Part shown: in pieces, positions 12,801 to 22,950 of the stretch
Layout: each line of letters opens with the position of its first letter
How positions within the stretch are numbered: the first letter of the stretch is position 1
DNA from: Ophiosphaerella korrae
Lineage: Eukaryota; Ascomycota; Dothideomycetes; Pleosporales; Phaeosphaeriaceae
Assembly (NCBI GenBank): GCA_028456385.1
Contig: JALNQF010000523.1
Coordinates: 1 to 25,145, forward strand
Direction: 5' to 3'
Length of the DNA: 25,145 nt
Program-made: the position numbers and the translations under genes
The notes under the pieces: generated by a model
The model's database searches: none
What the model was told of the DNA's origin: nothing
Seen by the model: the letters and a program-made list of their open reading frames with translations, nothing else

Positions 12801-13400
12801 ATAAGCTATTTTTCCTATTTCTTATATTTTTTAGGAAATTCTCCTTTATAAGTACTTATATTAGCTTTTAATATATTTATTTTACTATAGCTAATTTTCT
12901 CTAATTACTAATTAATATATAGGTTAGTTATCTATAACTATAGTATACCTAATATTATATCTTATTTATTATTAATTATTATTATATCTATAACTATATT
13001 CTTAATTATTATTCTTTCTAGGTTTAATATAAAGAGAACTATTTCGAACCTAATAGGTTCTTAGAATAGTTTTCCTTTAATTATACTTAGTTATTAAGGG
13101 TATTTCTTTATTATATACTTTATTCCTTATATTTCTATAAACTTCTTTAATATAAAGTTCTTTATAGCTCTACTATTAATTATTAATTATACTTTCTTTC
13201 TTTAGTATATACTTATTTTTGTAATATATAAGCTTCTTATACTTTCTAGCTTTTCTTACTTTAGTAATTTATTAAATTATCTATCTTTCTAAAGCTATAG
13301 CTCTATTTTAAGTTTATATATTTTATATTTTAGATATTTATTATTTATATATTTATACTATAGTCTTCTTTAGACGTATTTCTTAGTTAACTTAGGTCTA
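9850..13400 (-). pseudogene. Element A pol: protease, RT, RNase H, integrase, probable chromodomain; RIP-destroyed
   Basis: Domains follow in order on the minus strand. The aspartic protease site at 13166-13177 reads N-S-R-A for D-S-G-A and is followed by K-N-F-I. RT has its first catalytic Asp in a K-L-D context (12455-12457) and, 64 codons on, the box Y-L-D-N (12260-12271) where the family has Y-L-D-D. RNase H lies at about 11500-11850. The integrase has a degraded HHCC zinc-binding region (about 11050-11260) and a catalytic core whose three acidic residues survive: Asp 11000-11002, Asp 10802-10804 and Glu 10694-10696. The last two are exactly 36 codons apart, the DD35E spacing. After the core a segment at about 10040-10140 resembles a chromodomain (I-L...F-Y-N, then Y-L-V). 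Many codons are TAA/TAG from Gln or Trp. The preserved spacing shows decay mainly by point mutation. Confidence 0.88.
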
Positions 13401-13899
13401 GGCCTTACTACTACGTATCTATCTTCTAGGATTATTTCTTATCCTTAGATATTTTCTACTAGAATTACTCTTATATAATTATAGCCTCTTCTCCTTATAA
13501 GCTATATATTATTATTTACTTTAGAGTTTCTATATATAATATAATTCTTATCTAGGTATAATATCTATAATACTTTAAAGTATACTAGATACTTTAGATC
13601 TATTATCTTATTATTTTCTTCTTAGTATTTGCTTTTACTAGGTATATCTATTATTAAGATATAGTATTCTACTACTACTCTAGGTATATAGGCTTTATTA
13701 ATCTATTACGTTTTTCTTATAAAGTACTACTATTCTTTCTATATAAGTATTCTTCTTACTATAACTATATATTACTTTATCTATTCTTAAAATAGTATAA
13801 ACTTTATTTTTTTAAGATTATATTCTTTCTAGTCTTTATATACTTCTTCTATACTTATAACTATTAAGTATATCTAAATAAACTTCTATTCTTTATTTT

Positions 13900-15403
13900 A
13901 TTCTTCTATATCTATTATTATTTAGCTATTATAGCTATATATTATTAGCTAGGTATACTCTATACTTTTTATACTAACTTATCTCTTACTTCTTTATAGT
14001 TCTTTAGAAGTAGTCGTAGTAGTTTCTTTATCTAGTACTAGTTCTTTAGCCTAGATTAATAGTACTAGAGGCTCTTCCTTTTCTAAATCTTCTATTAGTA
14101 AGTTTATTACTTAGGCTATTTCTTTTAGTAAAGCTTTTATTCTTTCTTTTATTATAGCTACTCTATATCTCTATTTTTATAAGAACTATACTACTCTTTA
14201 CTTACTAAAAAGATATACGTAGTAGTTATTATTATAACAAAAGGTCTAATAGAGTATTATATATTATACTTTTTTACTCTTAGCTACTTTCTCTTAAGGT
14301 TTAGCCTATACTTATAGTACTTCCTTTTTCTTCTTAGTTATTTTTAACTAGGTTTCTTTCTTTAAGTTCTTACTCTTACAATCTTTTATAAAGTATCTTA
14401 GTTTCTTATATTTATAGTATACTATATCCTTTTTTAACTTAGATCTATAGTTCTTTATATAGTAGCCTAGTTTACTATAGTTAAAGTACGTAAAGTCTTT
14501 ATTTTTTTTCTTCTTCTTATCTTTATTAGCGTTAAAGACTATAAGGTCACTCTTGTTATAGTTCTAGGTATAACCTCTATATTTATTTTTCTTCTATTCT
14601 TAAAGATTATTATTAATTTATATTACTTATTACTTTAGAGCTTCTAGTATCTATAGTTTCTCTATATATATTATCTTATATTAGATCTTAGAGTTAAGTC
14701 CTTACTTAAATTATAATATTAAGGCTAACTTATTTTTTTCTATATTCTATAATAGTTATTTAAACTATAATATATACTTAGAAATACTCTAGTTCTACGT
14801 AAGCTTCTCTAGCTACTCTTTAGCTTATTAGGTAATTTCTATATCTCTAAATACTACTCTTATTCGCTTTATAAAGTATTTATAACTTCTAAAAATAGCT
14901 CTAGTTTTATTCTTTTAAGTTATTAGAGAGTATATTATATAATTAGTCTAGTATAGCTTATACTATCTTATTACGTCTTCTTTAAAGTATAATCTAATAT
15001 ATATTACTTTCTTTTCCTCTATATTAAAGTATAGTACTTATATATCTATTTAGAGTTATACTAATATAATAAAAGGTCTTAGTTTTTCCTTTATTCTATT
15101 AAATTTCTTAAAGATAAGTATCTTTAGTAGTTTCTTTGTTATACTTATCTCTAGCCTTTAGGTAATTAGTTCTATTTAGTTCTATCCTTAGATAATAGCT
15201 TTAATTTATACCTTGTTTTATTTTGTATAATCTTGTAGTTCTTTATTCTATATCTCTAAGGTTTTAATTACTATCTTTATATCCTCTTTTTTAGAGATTA
15301 AGTTATTTATATAATCTCTAACTACTTTCTATATAGTATTATCTAACTTATAACTACTTAAGGGTACTTTTACTACTTATTTAGTTAAACTTTCTACTAT
15401 TAT
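13900..15403 (-). pseudogene. Element A gag with two CCHC zinc knuckles, RIP-destroyed
   Basis: A minus-strand frame can be followed from about 15403 inward through a capsid-like region of the fungal Ty3/gypsy type, with stops almost only where CAA, CAG or TGG are likely ancestors. The likely original start is one of two adjacent ATA codons (15398-15403), ATG before RIP, about 60 bp inside the 5' LTR. Two zinc knuckles lie near the C-terminal end. At about 14448-14489 the frame reads Y-F-N-Y-S-K-L-G-Y-Y-I-K-N-Y, matching C-x2-C-x4-H-x4-C with Cys and His turned to Tyr (TGY or CAY to TAY). A second at about 14382-14423 has the same spacing. These bind retroelement RNA in Gag. Between the knuckles and the protease (about 13200-14380) lies a linker whose gag/pol junction I could not place. 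Confidence 0.85.
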
Positions 15404-15461
15404 ATTAGTTAGACTATACGCTACTTACGCTTTACTTCTTATAATAACTAAATTAGTAAAG
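15404..15461 (-). promoter_or_regulatory. Element A leader with expected primer-binding site
   Basis: These 58 bp lie between the 5' LTR and the presumed gag start on the minus strand, where the tRNA primer-binding site should be. The first bases inside the LTR read CTTTACTAATTTAG. After RIP I cannot tell which tRNA this matched. Confidence 0.4.
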
Positions 15462-15902
15462 TATAATAGGCTACCTATTATTAACTATAGGTACTTATCT
15501 TAAAAGAGTTAGTAGATTACAAAGAAATAGTAAAAGCTTAAATATAATCTATAATAACTATAAGTAATAGAAGATGTTTTACAACTATCTTGTATTAGTA
15601 TTCTATAGTTAAAGGATTAAATTACTAATACTATCTTAATAATACGTATCCTACTAACTATATACCTAGGCTTCTTAGCTAGCTTTGTACTTTGTGTTTA
15701 CTAAGATCGCGAATTATAAATTTATTACGTACTTAGCTTTATACTTTGTATTTACTAAGATTATAAATCGCGAATTTATTACGTATCCTTATTATAGTTA
15801 GTCTCCTAATCTAGTTTATTTCTCTATAGATTATATACGTTGTTATTATCTATAGTAGGGCTAATTAGTTTAAATTAGTTTTCTCTTATTATAACTATAA
15901 TA
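15462..15902 (-). repeat. 5' LTR of element A (441 bp)
   Basis: Direct repeat of 8820-9314, lacking one 54-bp internal unit. In the minus-strand element this is the upstream LTR and would have carried the promoter. It keeps slightly more CA/TG sites than the other LTR (for example near 15575, 15592 and 15686-15695), so the two LTRs were mutated independently. It is followed by the AGCTT target-site duplication. Confidence 0.92.
15682..15784. repeat. 54-bp tandem repeat in the 5' LTR of A, two units
   Basis: Units begin at 15682 and 15736 with the same sequence as in the other LTR. Both contain a CGCG site, at slightly different positions within the unit (15708-15711 and 15769-15772). Confidence 0.9.
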
Positions 15903-15907
15903 AGCTT
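15903..15907. repeat. Target-site duplication of element A, right copy (AGCTT)
   Basis: AGCTT directly follows the right LTR and equals 8815-8819. Confidence 0.85.
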
Positions 15908-16510
15908 TCTCTACTTCTATAAACTTAGTTATACTTTATTTAATAATATCTTTTCTTATTTTATTACTAAATATAATAATATTATAGATCTAGTCTCTAA
16001 TAAGCTATTTATAAAAGATTACTTATTCTTTAATACTATCTAGAAACTCTATTATATTAGTACTAGTAAACTTAAACTTCTTATCTATAAATAGGTTTTA
16101 TTTACTAATATATACTCTACTACTCTATTCTACTATTATTTTAATAGCTACTATAAGCTAGCTAAATATCTCTAAAGATATTTTAATTATTAGTTAGAGT
16201 ATATTTAGGATAGTAGAGCTATTATCGATTATTAGTATACTAATTCTTTTAGGTATATCTTATAGTCTTTTAAGTATTAGGTTTAAGAGTCTTAAGTTAT
16301 ATAAAGAAGTTCTTAGCTAGTAAAGAGATAGCTTTAGTATAGTCTTTTTATTAGATAATAGGTTAGATCTTATAACTTAAGATTACTTTATAATATTCTT
16401 TCTTTTACTACTTTCTTTATATATTATTTATCTAGAATTGTAGTATACTACTTACTACTACTAAGCTATTTCTTCTTACTATACTACTTGTTATTCTATT
16501 CTATTCTTAC
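15908..16510 (-). pseudogene. Element C gag, left copy, 5' portion (cut by element A)
   Basis: Mirror image of about 20600-21195 in the right arm. Read on the minus strand it contains a capsid-like stretch (around 16070-16140) with K-F-T-x-T-N-I and E-F-L, a pattern seen near the start of gypsy capsid domains. It is preceded by a segment rich in Asn and stop codons that probably derives from Asp and Gln codons. The continuation of this gene is at 8819 and below, on the far side of element A. The start codon is not identifiable; the upper limit given is an estimate. Confidence 0.65.
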
Positions 16511-17248
16511 TATTTTCTTACTAGTTATTTTTCTATTTTAATATTCTTATTATCTATACTTTTACTAGCTATTTATTAGGTACCTAAAGGCTTATTAAGA
16601 GCTTCTCTAATATTTCCTATTAGCCTCTTTATTTTTAGCTAGTTACGCTACTTACTTTTTATACTACCTATAGCCCTTTAGGTTTTAGGCTCTATATATT
16701 TATAGCGTATTCTTGTTTTTATACTTATACTTATACTATACCTATTTTTATATAAAATAAGTTAGCTTATCTTTAGTTTTATATATATATTTATTCCTAT
16801 ACCTATTTCTATACTTATACTTATACCTATTCTTATACCTATTCCTATACTTATTTATTTCTATACCTATTCCTATACTTATCTATTCTTATATCTATTC
16901 TAATACCTTATATAATAGTGTATAAGCTAGCGCTCTTAAGGCTAAAGTTATAGGTTTAAGTATTATATTAGTTACTATTTATTATAAAGTTATATACTTA
17001 ATATAGATCTAGCGCCTAAGAGCTTATTAGTCTTAAGAAACTTAAACTTTATTAGCTTAACTAACTCTAAATATTATTTATACTCCTATAGATTATATCT
17101 TATAACCTAAAGGCCTATTAGCTATACTCTCTTCTTACCTCTCTTCTTTAATAGTTTACCTCCTTATAAGCTCTTAGTACTTATATTTCTTTAGTAACTA
17201 CTTACTCTCTTTTTTTTACTATTCTTTTCTTTATAATACTCTACTATA
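16511..17248 (-). other. DNA upstream of C gag, left copy (possible 5' leader or LTR)
   Basis: This is the region between the presumed C gag start and the palindrome centre, mirrored at 19853-20600. It holds a hexanucleotide-like minisatellite and otherwise no frame I can support. By position it should contain the C leader and possibly part of its 5' LTR, but no matching LTR is visible within the window, so this is not shown. Confidence 0.4.
16706..16915. repeat. Degenerate hexanucleotide minisatellite, left arm
   Basis: Two stretches (about 16706-16750 and 16780-16915) are made of units such as TATACY and TATTCY in a six-base rhythm, separated by a short non-repetitive spacer. The mirror copy in the right arm has the same organisation, so the repeat predates the duplication. 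Confidence 0.8.
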
Positions 17249-17254
17249 CTATTT

Positions 17255-19260
17255 TAATAGATAAAAGAATATAATAAAGTATTTAACTATATTAAAAAGA
17301 AGTTTATAGAGAACTTAGTTATTAGAATAAATAACCTAGAACTACTAGCTATTATAAAAATAGATATATCTAACTTAGTCTATAGAATAGTACTAATATA
17401 AGAAGATATAAAGACTAAATAAGAATACTTAGTTAAATACTTTTCTAAGAAAATAAAGCTAGTAGAGCTAAACTACTTAATCTATAATAAAGAGATACTA
17501 GTAATCTATAAAGTATTTAAATAGTAAAGAGTATATATATAAAAAGTAAAGTATAAAATAAAAGTTTATATAGATAATAAGAATTTTATAAGATTTATAA
17601 TAAATAAAGACTTATTATAATACTATATAAAATAGTAAGAATTCTTATTAATATTTAAATTTAAAGTTATATATATAAAAGGAAAAGACAACTAGTTAGT
17701 AAATACTTTAAGTAGAAGACTAGATTAATAAAAAGAAGTAAATACTACTAGTATAGTTTTAATTAAAAATAAAAATAAAAAACTTAGTTTTAAATAAACT
17801 TAAGATAGCTATAATACTTAAAAGAAAAAGTAGTAAGATAGATAAAAAGATCTAGAATAAAATAAAGAAAGCTTCTAAAAAAATAAAAAAACTAGAAATC
17901 TAAAAAGAATTTATAAAAGCTTATAAAAGAATATATATTCTAAGTAAAATTTAAAGAGAATTTATATAAAAATTCTATAAGCTACTAGTATATAGATACT
18001 AAAGAATTAAGAAAATACTAAATAGACTTTTAAAAGATTACTATATCTTAAAAGTAAAATAACTAGTAAAAGAAGTATTATAAAACTATATAAAATAATA
18101 TAGAAATAAATATAATAGGTATATACTATATAGAATACTATAATTAGTTAAAGTACTAAAATACCTTTAAAGAGTTATTATAATATACTTTATTATAAAG
18201 TTACTAAAGTTAAAGGACTTAATATTAAGAGTTAAATATAATAGAATTCTAATAATAGTAAATAACCTTATAAAGTATATATACTTTAGACTATATAAAA
18301 AAAAAAGTAGAATAGAAGTTACTATATATTAGGTTCTAGGAACTATAATTATCTAGTATAGTATTCTAGATAAAATTATTATAGATAAAGATATATAATT
18401 TATATTAAAACTATAGAGAATAATAATAGTATAATTAGAATTATAATATTAAATATTAATAGCGTATTATCTATAAATAAATAGATAGTTAGAACGTATA
18501 AATTAGATAGTAAAATAGTACTTAAAATACTACTTTAACTATAACTAAAATAATTAGGTATATTTACTACCTATAGTATAGTTAGTATATAATAGTATAA
18601 AGAACGTAGTAATAAAAGTATTACTTTTCTATATAAACTATAGATTTAATCCTAATATATATTAAATAATAAGAAATATAGAGTTTTAAACTCTAAGAAA
18701 AGAAAACTTTATAAATAGAATAAAAGAAATATATAATTAATTAATATAAGATACTAAGTTCTTATATAATTATATAGTAAAGTACTATAATAAGAAGTAT
18801 AGAAAGAGACTCTAATTTAAAGAGAGAGAAAAAGTATAGTTAGTTAAAAAAATATTAAAAGTAAATAAGCTAGTTTAAAGTTAGACTACGTAAAAATAAG
18901 ACTATATAAAATTAAAAAGAAAGTTATACTAGTTATATTTAAACTAAAGTTACTAAGTAAGATAAAAATTTACTTAACTTTCTATATAGTACTACTTAAG
19001 ATAGTATTATAGAATATAGAACTACTAGTATATAAAGTAGATATATATAGAGAATAAAAAGAATAAAAAGTTAAAAAAATCTTAGTATACTAGTTTTATA
19101 ATAAAAGAAACTACTACTTAGTAAAATAAATAAGTATAAAAAAAAATATAGAAACTAGAAGATAACTTTAACTACAATAAAAAACTAAAAGACTTCTAAA
19201 ATTAAAACTTTCTAGACTACTTTTTAGTAAACTAAGAAAATTAATACTACTAGTACTAAA
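17255..19260 (+). pseudogene. Element B pol fragment: RNase H, integrase, chromodomain; RIP-destroyed
   Basis: RNase H is recognisable at about 17340-17530: the first catalytic Asp (17363-17365) sits in a K-I-D-I-S context and a K-Y-F-S-K-K motif follows. The integrase zinc-binding part lies at about 17950-18105, with both His codons turned to Tyr (17976-17978 and 17997-17999) and the Cys part decayed. In the catalytic core the first Asp reads Tyr, in a Y-F-I-I-K-L context, near 18190. The second Asp (18384-18386) and the Glu (18492-18494) remain, 36 codons apart as in DD35E. A chromodomain-like segment spans about 19068-19165 (K-I-L, F-Y-N-K-R-N, Y-L-V-K). Such a domain in a gypsy integrase marks chromoviruses and is known to guide integration to methylated-histone chromatin. 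Gln and Trp positions are commonly stops. Confidence 0.85.
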
Positions 19261-19835
19261 TAGAGAGGCGTTAGGAACGTCTAATATAATAAGAGCTAAA
19301 ATAGCTTTTATAGTACCTTTAAAGTCTATCTTAGCTTCTAAAGTATAAGACTATTTAGATAATTTAGTATTATTATAAGCTTTTATCTTATAAAGATACT
19401 TAATATAAGAATAGAGATTTACTAGCTTATAAAAAGTTAGCTTATATTTAGCTTTAGCTTTAGTAAGCTATAATAATAGTATCTCTTAAGCTTAGTTAAT
19501 AGCTCTTTTTATATAACTTAGTAAGAAGAAACTATATAGAGATAGAGTACTTATATTCTATAAAAAAAATACTAGAAAGTATATACTTATATTAAATATT
19601 AGCGAGGATATACTTATTATAATACTTACTATTCTATAAGGATATAAGATAAGTAAGTATTAATTAAGTATAATAAGTATAAGAAAATATTTTAACTTTA
19701 TTATAAGTAACTTAAGTAATAAGAAAAAGTTTATTACGCTAAAAGTAAGAAGATATAAAGAATAATAAGTTAGAAATAAATAAAGAAACTAGACTAATAA
19801 CTTTAGCTCTAAGATAGAGAATTAAAAATCTACTT
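19261..19835 (+). other. Element B 3' region between integrase and polypurine tract
   Basis: Collinear with 9329-9850 of element A (reverse complement) and equally RIP-mutated. It carries no domain I recognise. Its conservation in both copies shows it is a true part of the element family and not flanking DNA. Confidence 0.6.
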
Positions 19836-19849
19836 AAAAAAGAAAATAG
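19836..19849 (+). promoter_or_regulatory. Polypurine tract of element B
   Basis: AAAAAAGAAAATAG aligns with AGAGAGGGGAATAG of element A; every difference is G to A, with one exception of local shift. It is followed by only eight LTR bases. Confidence 0.7.
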
Positions 19850-19857
19850 TATTATAG

Positions 19858-20600
19858 TAGAGTATTATAAAGAAAGGAATAGTAAAAAAAAAGAAGTAAG
19901 TAGTTACTAAGAAAATATAAGTACTAAGAGCTTATAAAGAAGTAAACTATTAAAGAAGAGAAGTAAAAAGAGAGTATAGCTAAAAGGCTTTTAAGTTATA
20001 AGATATAATCTATAGGAGTATAAATAATATTTAGAGTTAGTTAGGCTAATAAAGTTTAAGTTCTCTAAAACTAATAAGCTCTTAGGCCTTAGATCTATAT
20101 TAAGTATATAACCTAATAATAAATAGTAACTAACGTAAAACTTAAACTTATAACTTTAGCTTTAGGAGTACTAGCTTACGTACTATTATATAAAGTATAG
20201 GAATAGATATAAGAATAGATAGGTATAAGAATAGGTATAAGAATAGATAGGTATAAAAATAAGTATAAGAATAAGTATAAGTATAGGTATAAAAATAGGT
20301 ATAGAAATAAGTATATATATAAAACTAAAGATAAGCTAACTTGTTTTATATAAGAATAAGTATAGTATAAGTATAAGTATAAAAATAGGAATATACTATA
20401 AATATATAGAGCCTAAGACCTAAAGAGCTATAAGTAGTATAAAAGGTAGGTAGCGTAACTAGCTAAAAATAAAGAAGCTAATAGGAAATATTAGAGAAGC
20501 TCCTAATAAGCCCTTAGGTACCTAATAAATAGCTAGTAGAAGTATAGATAATAGAAATATTAAAATAGAAAAATAACTAGTAAGAAAATAGTAAGGATAG
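19858..20600 (+). other. DNA upstream of C gag, right copy (possible 5' leader or LTR)
   Basis: Mirror of 16511-17243. Contains the minisatellite and no supportable frame. It begins at the palindrome centre directly after element B, so the original upstream end of C may have been lost in the rearrangement. Confidence 0.4.
20195..20392. repeat. Degenerate hexanucleotide minisatellite, right arm
   Basis: Units such as GGTATA and GAATAG/AAGTATA repeat with a six-base rhythm at about 20195-20325 and 20353-20392, with the same spacer as in the left arm. Unit order and length differ slightly from the left copy, suggesting slippage or substitutions after duplication. Confidence 0.8.
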
Positions 20601-22950
20601 AATAAAATAACAAGTAGTATAGTAAAAAGAAAATAGCCTAGTAGTAGTAAGTAGTATACTATAATTATAGATAAATAATATATAAAGAGAGTAGTAAAAA
20701 AAAGAATATTATAAAGTAATCCTAAGTTATAAGATCTAACCTATTATCTAATAAAAAGACTATACTAAAGCTATCTCTCTACTAGCTAAGAACTTCTTTA
20801 TATAACTTAGGACTCCTAAACCTAATACTTAAAAGACTATAAGATATACTTAAAAGAATTAGTATAATAATAATAGATAATAGCTTTACTATCCTAAATA
20901 TACTCTAACTAATAATTAAAATATCTTTAGAGATATTTAGCTAGCTTATAGTAGCTATTAAAATAATAGTAAAATAAAGTAGTAGAGTATATATTAGTAA
21001 ATAAAACCTATTTATAGATAAGAAGTTTAAGTTTACTAGTACTAATATAATAGAGTTTCTAGATAGTATTAAAGAATAAGTAATCTTTTATAGATAGCTT
21101 ATTAAAGACTAAATCTATAACGTTATTACGTTTAGTAATAAAATAAGAAAAGATATTATTAAATAAAGTATAACTAAGTTTATAAAGGTAAAGAAAGCTA
21201 AAGATTAGGTAAAAGTTAGAGAAGTAATAAGAAATAGGTTCTAAGAGTCTAATAAAGTATAATAAAAAGAGATAGAAGAAGTACTCTAAACCTAGCTATA
21301 GTAATACTTACTTATAAATAACTTCTCTCTCTAAAACTTCTTTAATAACTTTAGTCCTTAGTTTATAAAGTACTAGAGAGTAAAAACAATTATAGAAGCT
21401 ATAAAAGAATACTACTTAGTAAAAGAACTTAATAAGTACTACTTATAAAAAGTCTTTAATAAATATAACCTAAATAATAAAAATATAGAAGACTTTAACT
21501 ATTAAATAATCTAGAAGTACTTTAACTAGCTAGTATAGAGAGACCTATAAGTAGAATATTTTAACTTAGCTTTTAAAAGAACTATAAGTATACTAAAGCT
21601 TATAAGCTATAAGAAATAGCTATATATAATACTTAAAGGAATATTTAAGCCTTCTAATATAAAGCTTATACTTAACTCTTATAACTAGACTTAAGAATAA
21701 AAAGAAGTCTAAATACTTTTAAGAATAGAAGTTATATAATTAAAAGTTAATAATCTTATAGAATACTTTAAAATAATAAAACTCTAAGTAATTACTCTTA
21801 TAGCTATAAATAACCTAAACGATAGAGCCTAAGAACTTATCTAGCTACTAAAAGTATACTTAGTTATAGAAAGTTAAATTAAAGTAAATAAGTATCTATA
21901 AATCCTTTAAGCTATAGTAAACTTATAGTTAGTAATATATTTTATAATAAGGCTATAATTTTAAAAGAACTTTCTACTACTATTTTAGAATAATATAAGA
22001 CCTTAGTATTAGAATAATATAGTAAGTATAAGTTTAGACTTTTATAGTTATATTAAGTATAGAGACCTAAATTACTATATTAAGAACTATAAAGAAAGAA
22101 AAGCTTTAATACTTAATAGATAGATTTAGTTTAATTTAGAAACTAAAAGATACTAATAAGGTATAAAGTAAACTTACTAAGGGTTTATTAAATAGATTAA
22201 AGTAAGAGGTAACTAGAATAATATAATAATCTAGTATATCTAGTAGAGAATATAAAACCTAAAGTATAGAGAAATAGACTTTTAAGTAATACTAAACTCT
22301 ATAATATAATAGCTAGTATAGCCTTAGATAATAGTAGTAATAAACTTACTTAGAAGTATAATAAATAATTTAGAAGAAGATAGAATAGTAAGCGTAAAAG
22401 AATATAATAATTTCTAGATATAGTAACTAAAAATAAAAGAAGATCTAGTAAAAGAAAATATTACTAAAACTATATATATTACTATAGTAAGGTTTAAGAC
22501 CTAAAAGCTTTTAGTACTTATTCTAGCTATATAAAATAATTATAAAAAAGAGGCTAAATTCTTTAAATATAAGTAAACCTAATTTAATAATATAGAAATA
22601 GAAATTAAGCTAGAATAACCTTTTAAAAAAATAGATTAATAAAAAAACTACGTAAAAAAGCTTAAGTAAATTAATACCTTAGAACTAAATACTAAAGAAG
22701 TAATATAAAAAGTTATAGAAGTACTAGTATCTTTACTTATATAAATACTCTTAGCTAATATACTAGACTTTCTTAAGAAGCTTATAAAGCCTACTTTTAT
22801 AGTAGATAAGTTAAAGGAGTTTATAAATATAAAAGTAATAGTAAGTATAACTAAAGACTTAAGAGAGACGCTTTAGAGCTCTAAGAGACTACTAGTAGCT
22901 TTCTCTTAGAATAGCTTATACCTATATATAATAAATACTAATATTCTAAA
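20600..22950 (+). pseudogene. Element C gag and pre-protease region, right copy, uninterrupted, RIP-destroyed
   Basis: The right-arm copy of C gag has no insertion and is the better one for study. A plus-strand frame around 20970-21060 reads K-F-K-F-T-S-T-N-I-I-E-F-L-D, resembling the start of a gypsy capsid domain. It is preceded by a segment with many Asn and stop codons, likely Asp and Gln before RIP. The Leu-rich pre-protease linker is seen at about 22700-22800 (T-F-I-V-D-K-L-K-E-F follows). The middle part (21300-22600) is too decayed to follow one frame with confidence, and no CCHC knuckle was found. Start and end are estimates based on the position of protease at 23189. Confidence 0.7.

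Larger units (their letters stand above)
8820..15902 (-). mobile_element. Element A: complete Ty3/gypsy LTR retrotransposon, probably a chromovirus, RIP-inactivated
   Basis: A 7.08-kb element with direct LTRs (8820-9314 and 15462-15902) and AGCTT target-site duplications. The LTR ends read TA...TA, as expected for TG...CA ends after RIP. Orientation is minus: the purine tract next to the left LTR and all coding motifs read on the minus strand in the order gag (two CCHC knuckles), protease, RT, RNase H, integrase and a probable chromodomain. This Gag-PR-RT-RH-IN order defines Ty3/gypsy (Metaviridae). It sits inside the gag gene of element C in the left palindrome arm, and the homologous site in the right arm is empty. 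The coding region is riddled with RIP-type stops and key catalytic codons are lost, so it is not autonomous. Fragment B (17249-19857) belongs to the same family. Confidence 0.93.
15903..17248. repeat. Inner part of the left palindrome arm
   Basis: The reverse complement matches 19853-21199 of the right arm. The inner limit is set by the eight bases CTACTATA (17241-17248), which pair with TATAGTAG at 19853-19860; inward of these the sequence becomes element B. Differences between the arms are mostly C/T and G/A. Together with 4837-8819 this forms one arm, split by element A. Confidence 0.9.
17249..19857 (+). mobile_element. Element B: LTR-less fragment of the element A family, centre of the palindrome
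   Basis: Plus-strand sequence homologous to the reverse complement of about 11930-9307 in element A. Homology begins abruptly at about 17249 in the connection between RT and RNase H, runs through RNase H, integrase, chromodomain and the 3' region, and ends eight bases into the LTR (TATTATAG, 19850-19857). Gag, protease, most of RT and both LTRs are absent. It occupies the spacer between the two arms of the C palindrome. The last five bases (TATAG) are shared with the start of the right arm, a microhomology at the junction. I found no target-site duplication, so ordinary retrotransposition does not explain its position. Confidence 0.85.

Noticed and set aside
17249..19857. Element B as a normal insertion with LTRs hidden in the palindrome arms
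   Set aside because: LTRs must be direct repeats; the sequences flanking B are inverted copies of each other, and homology to the A LTR stops after eight bases.
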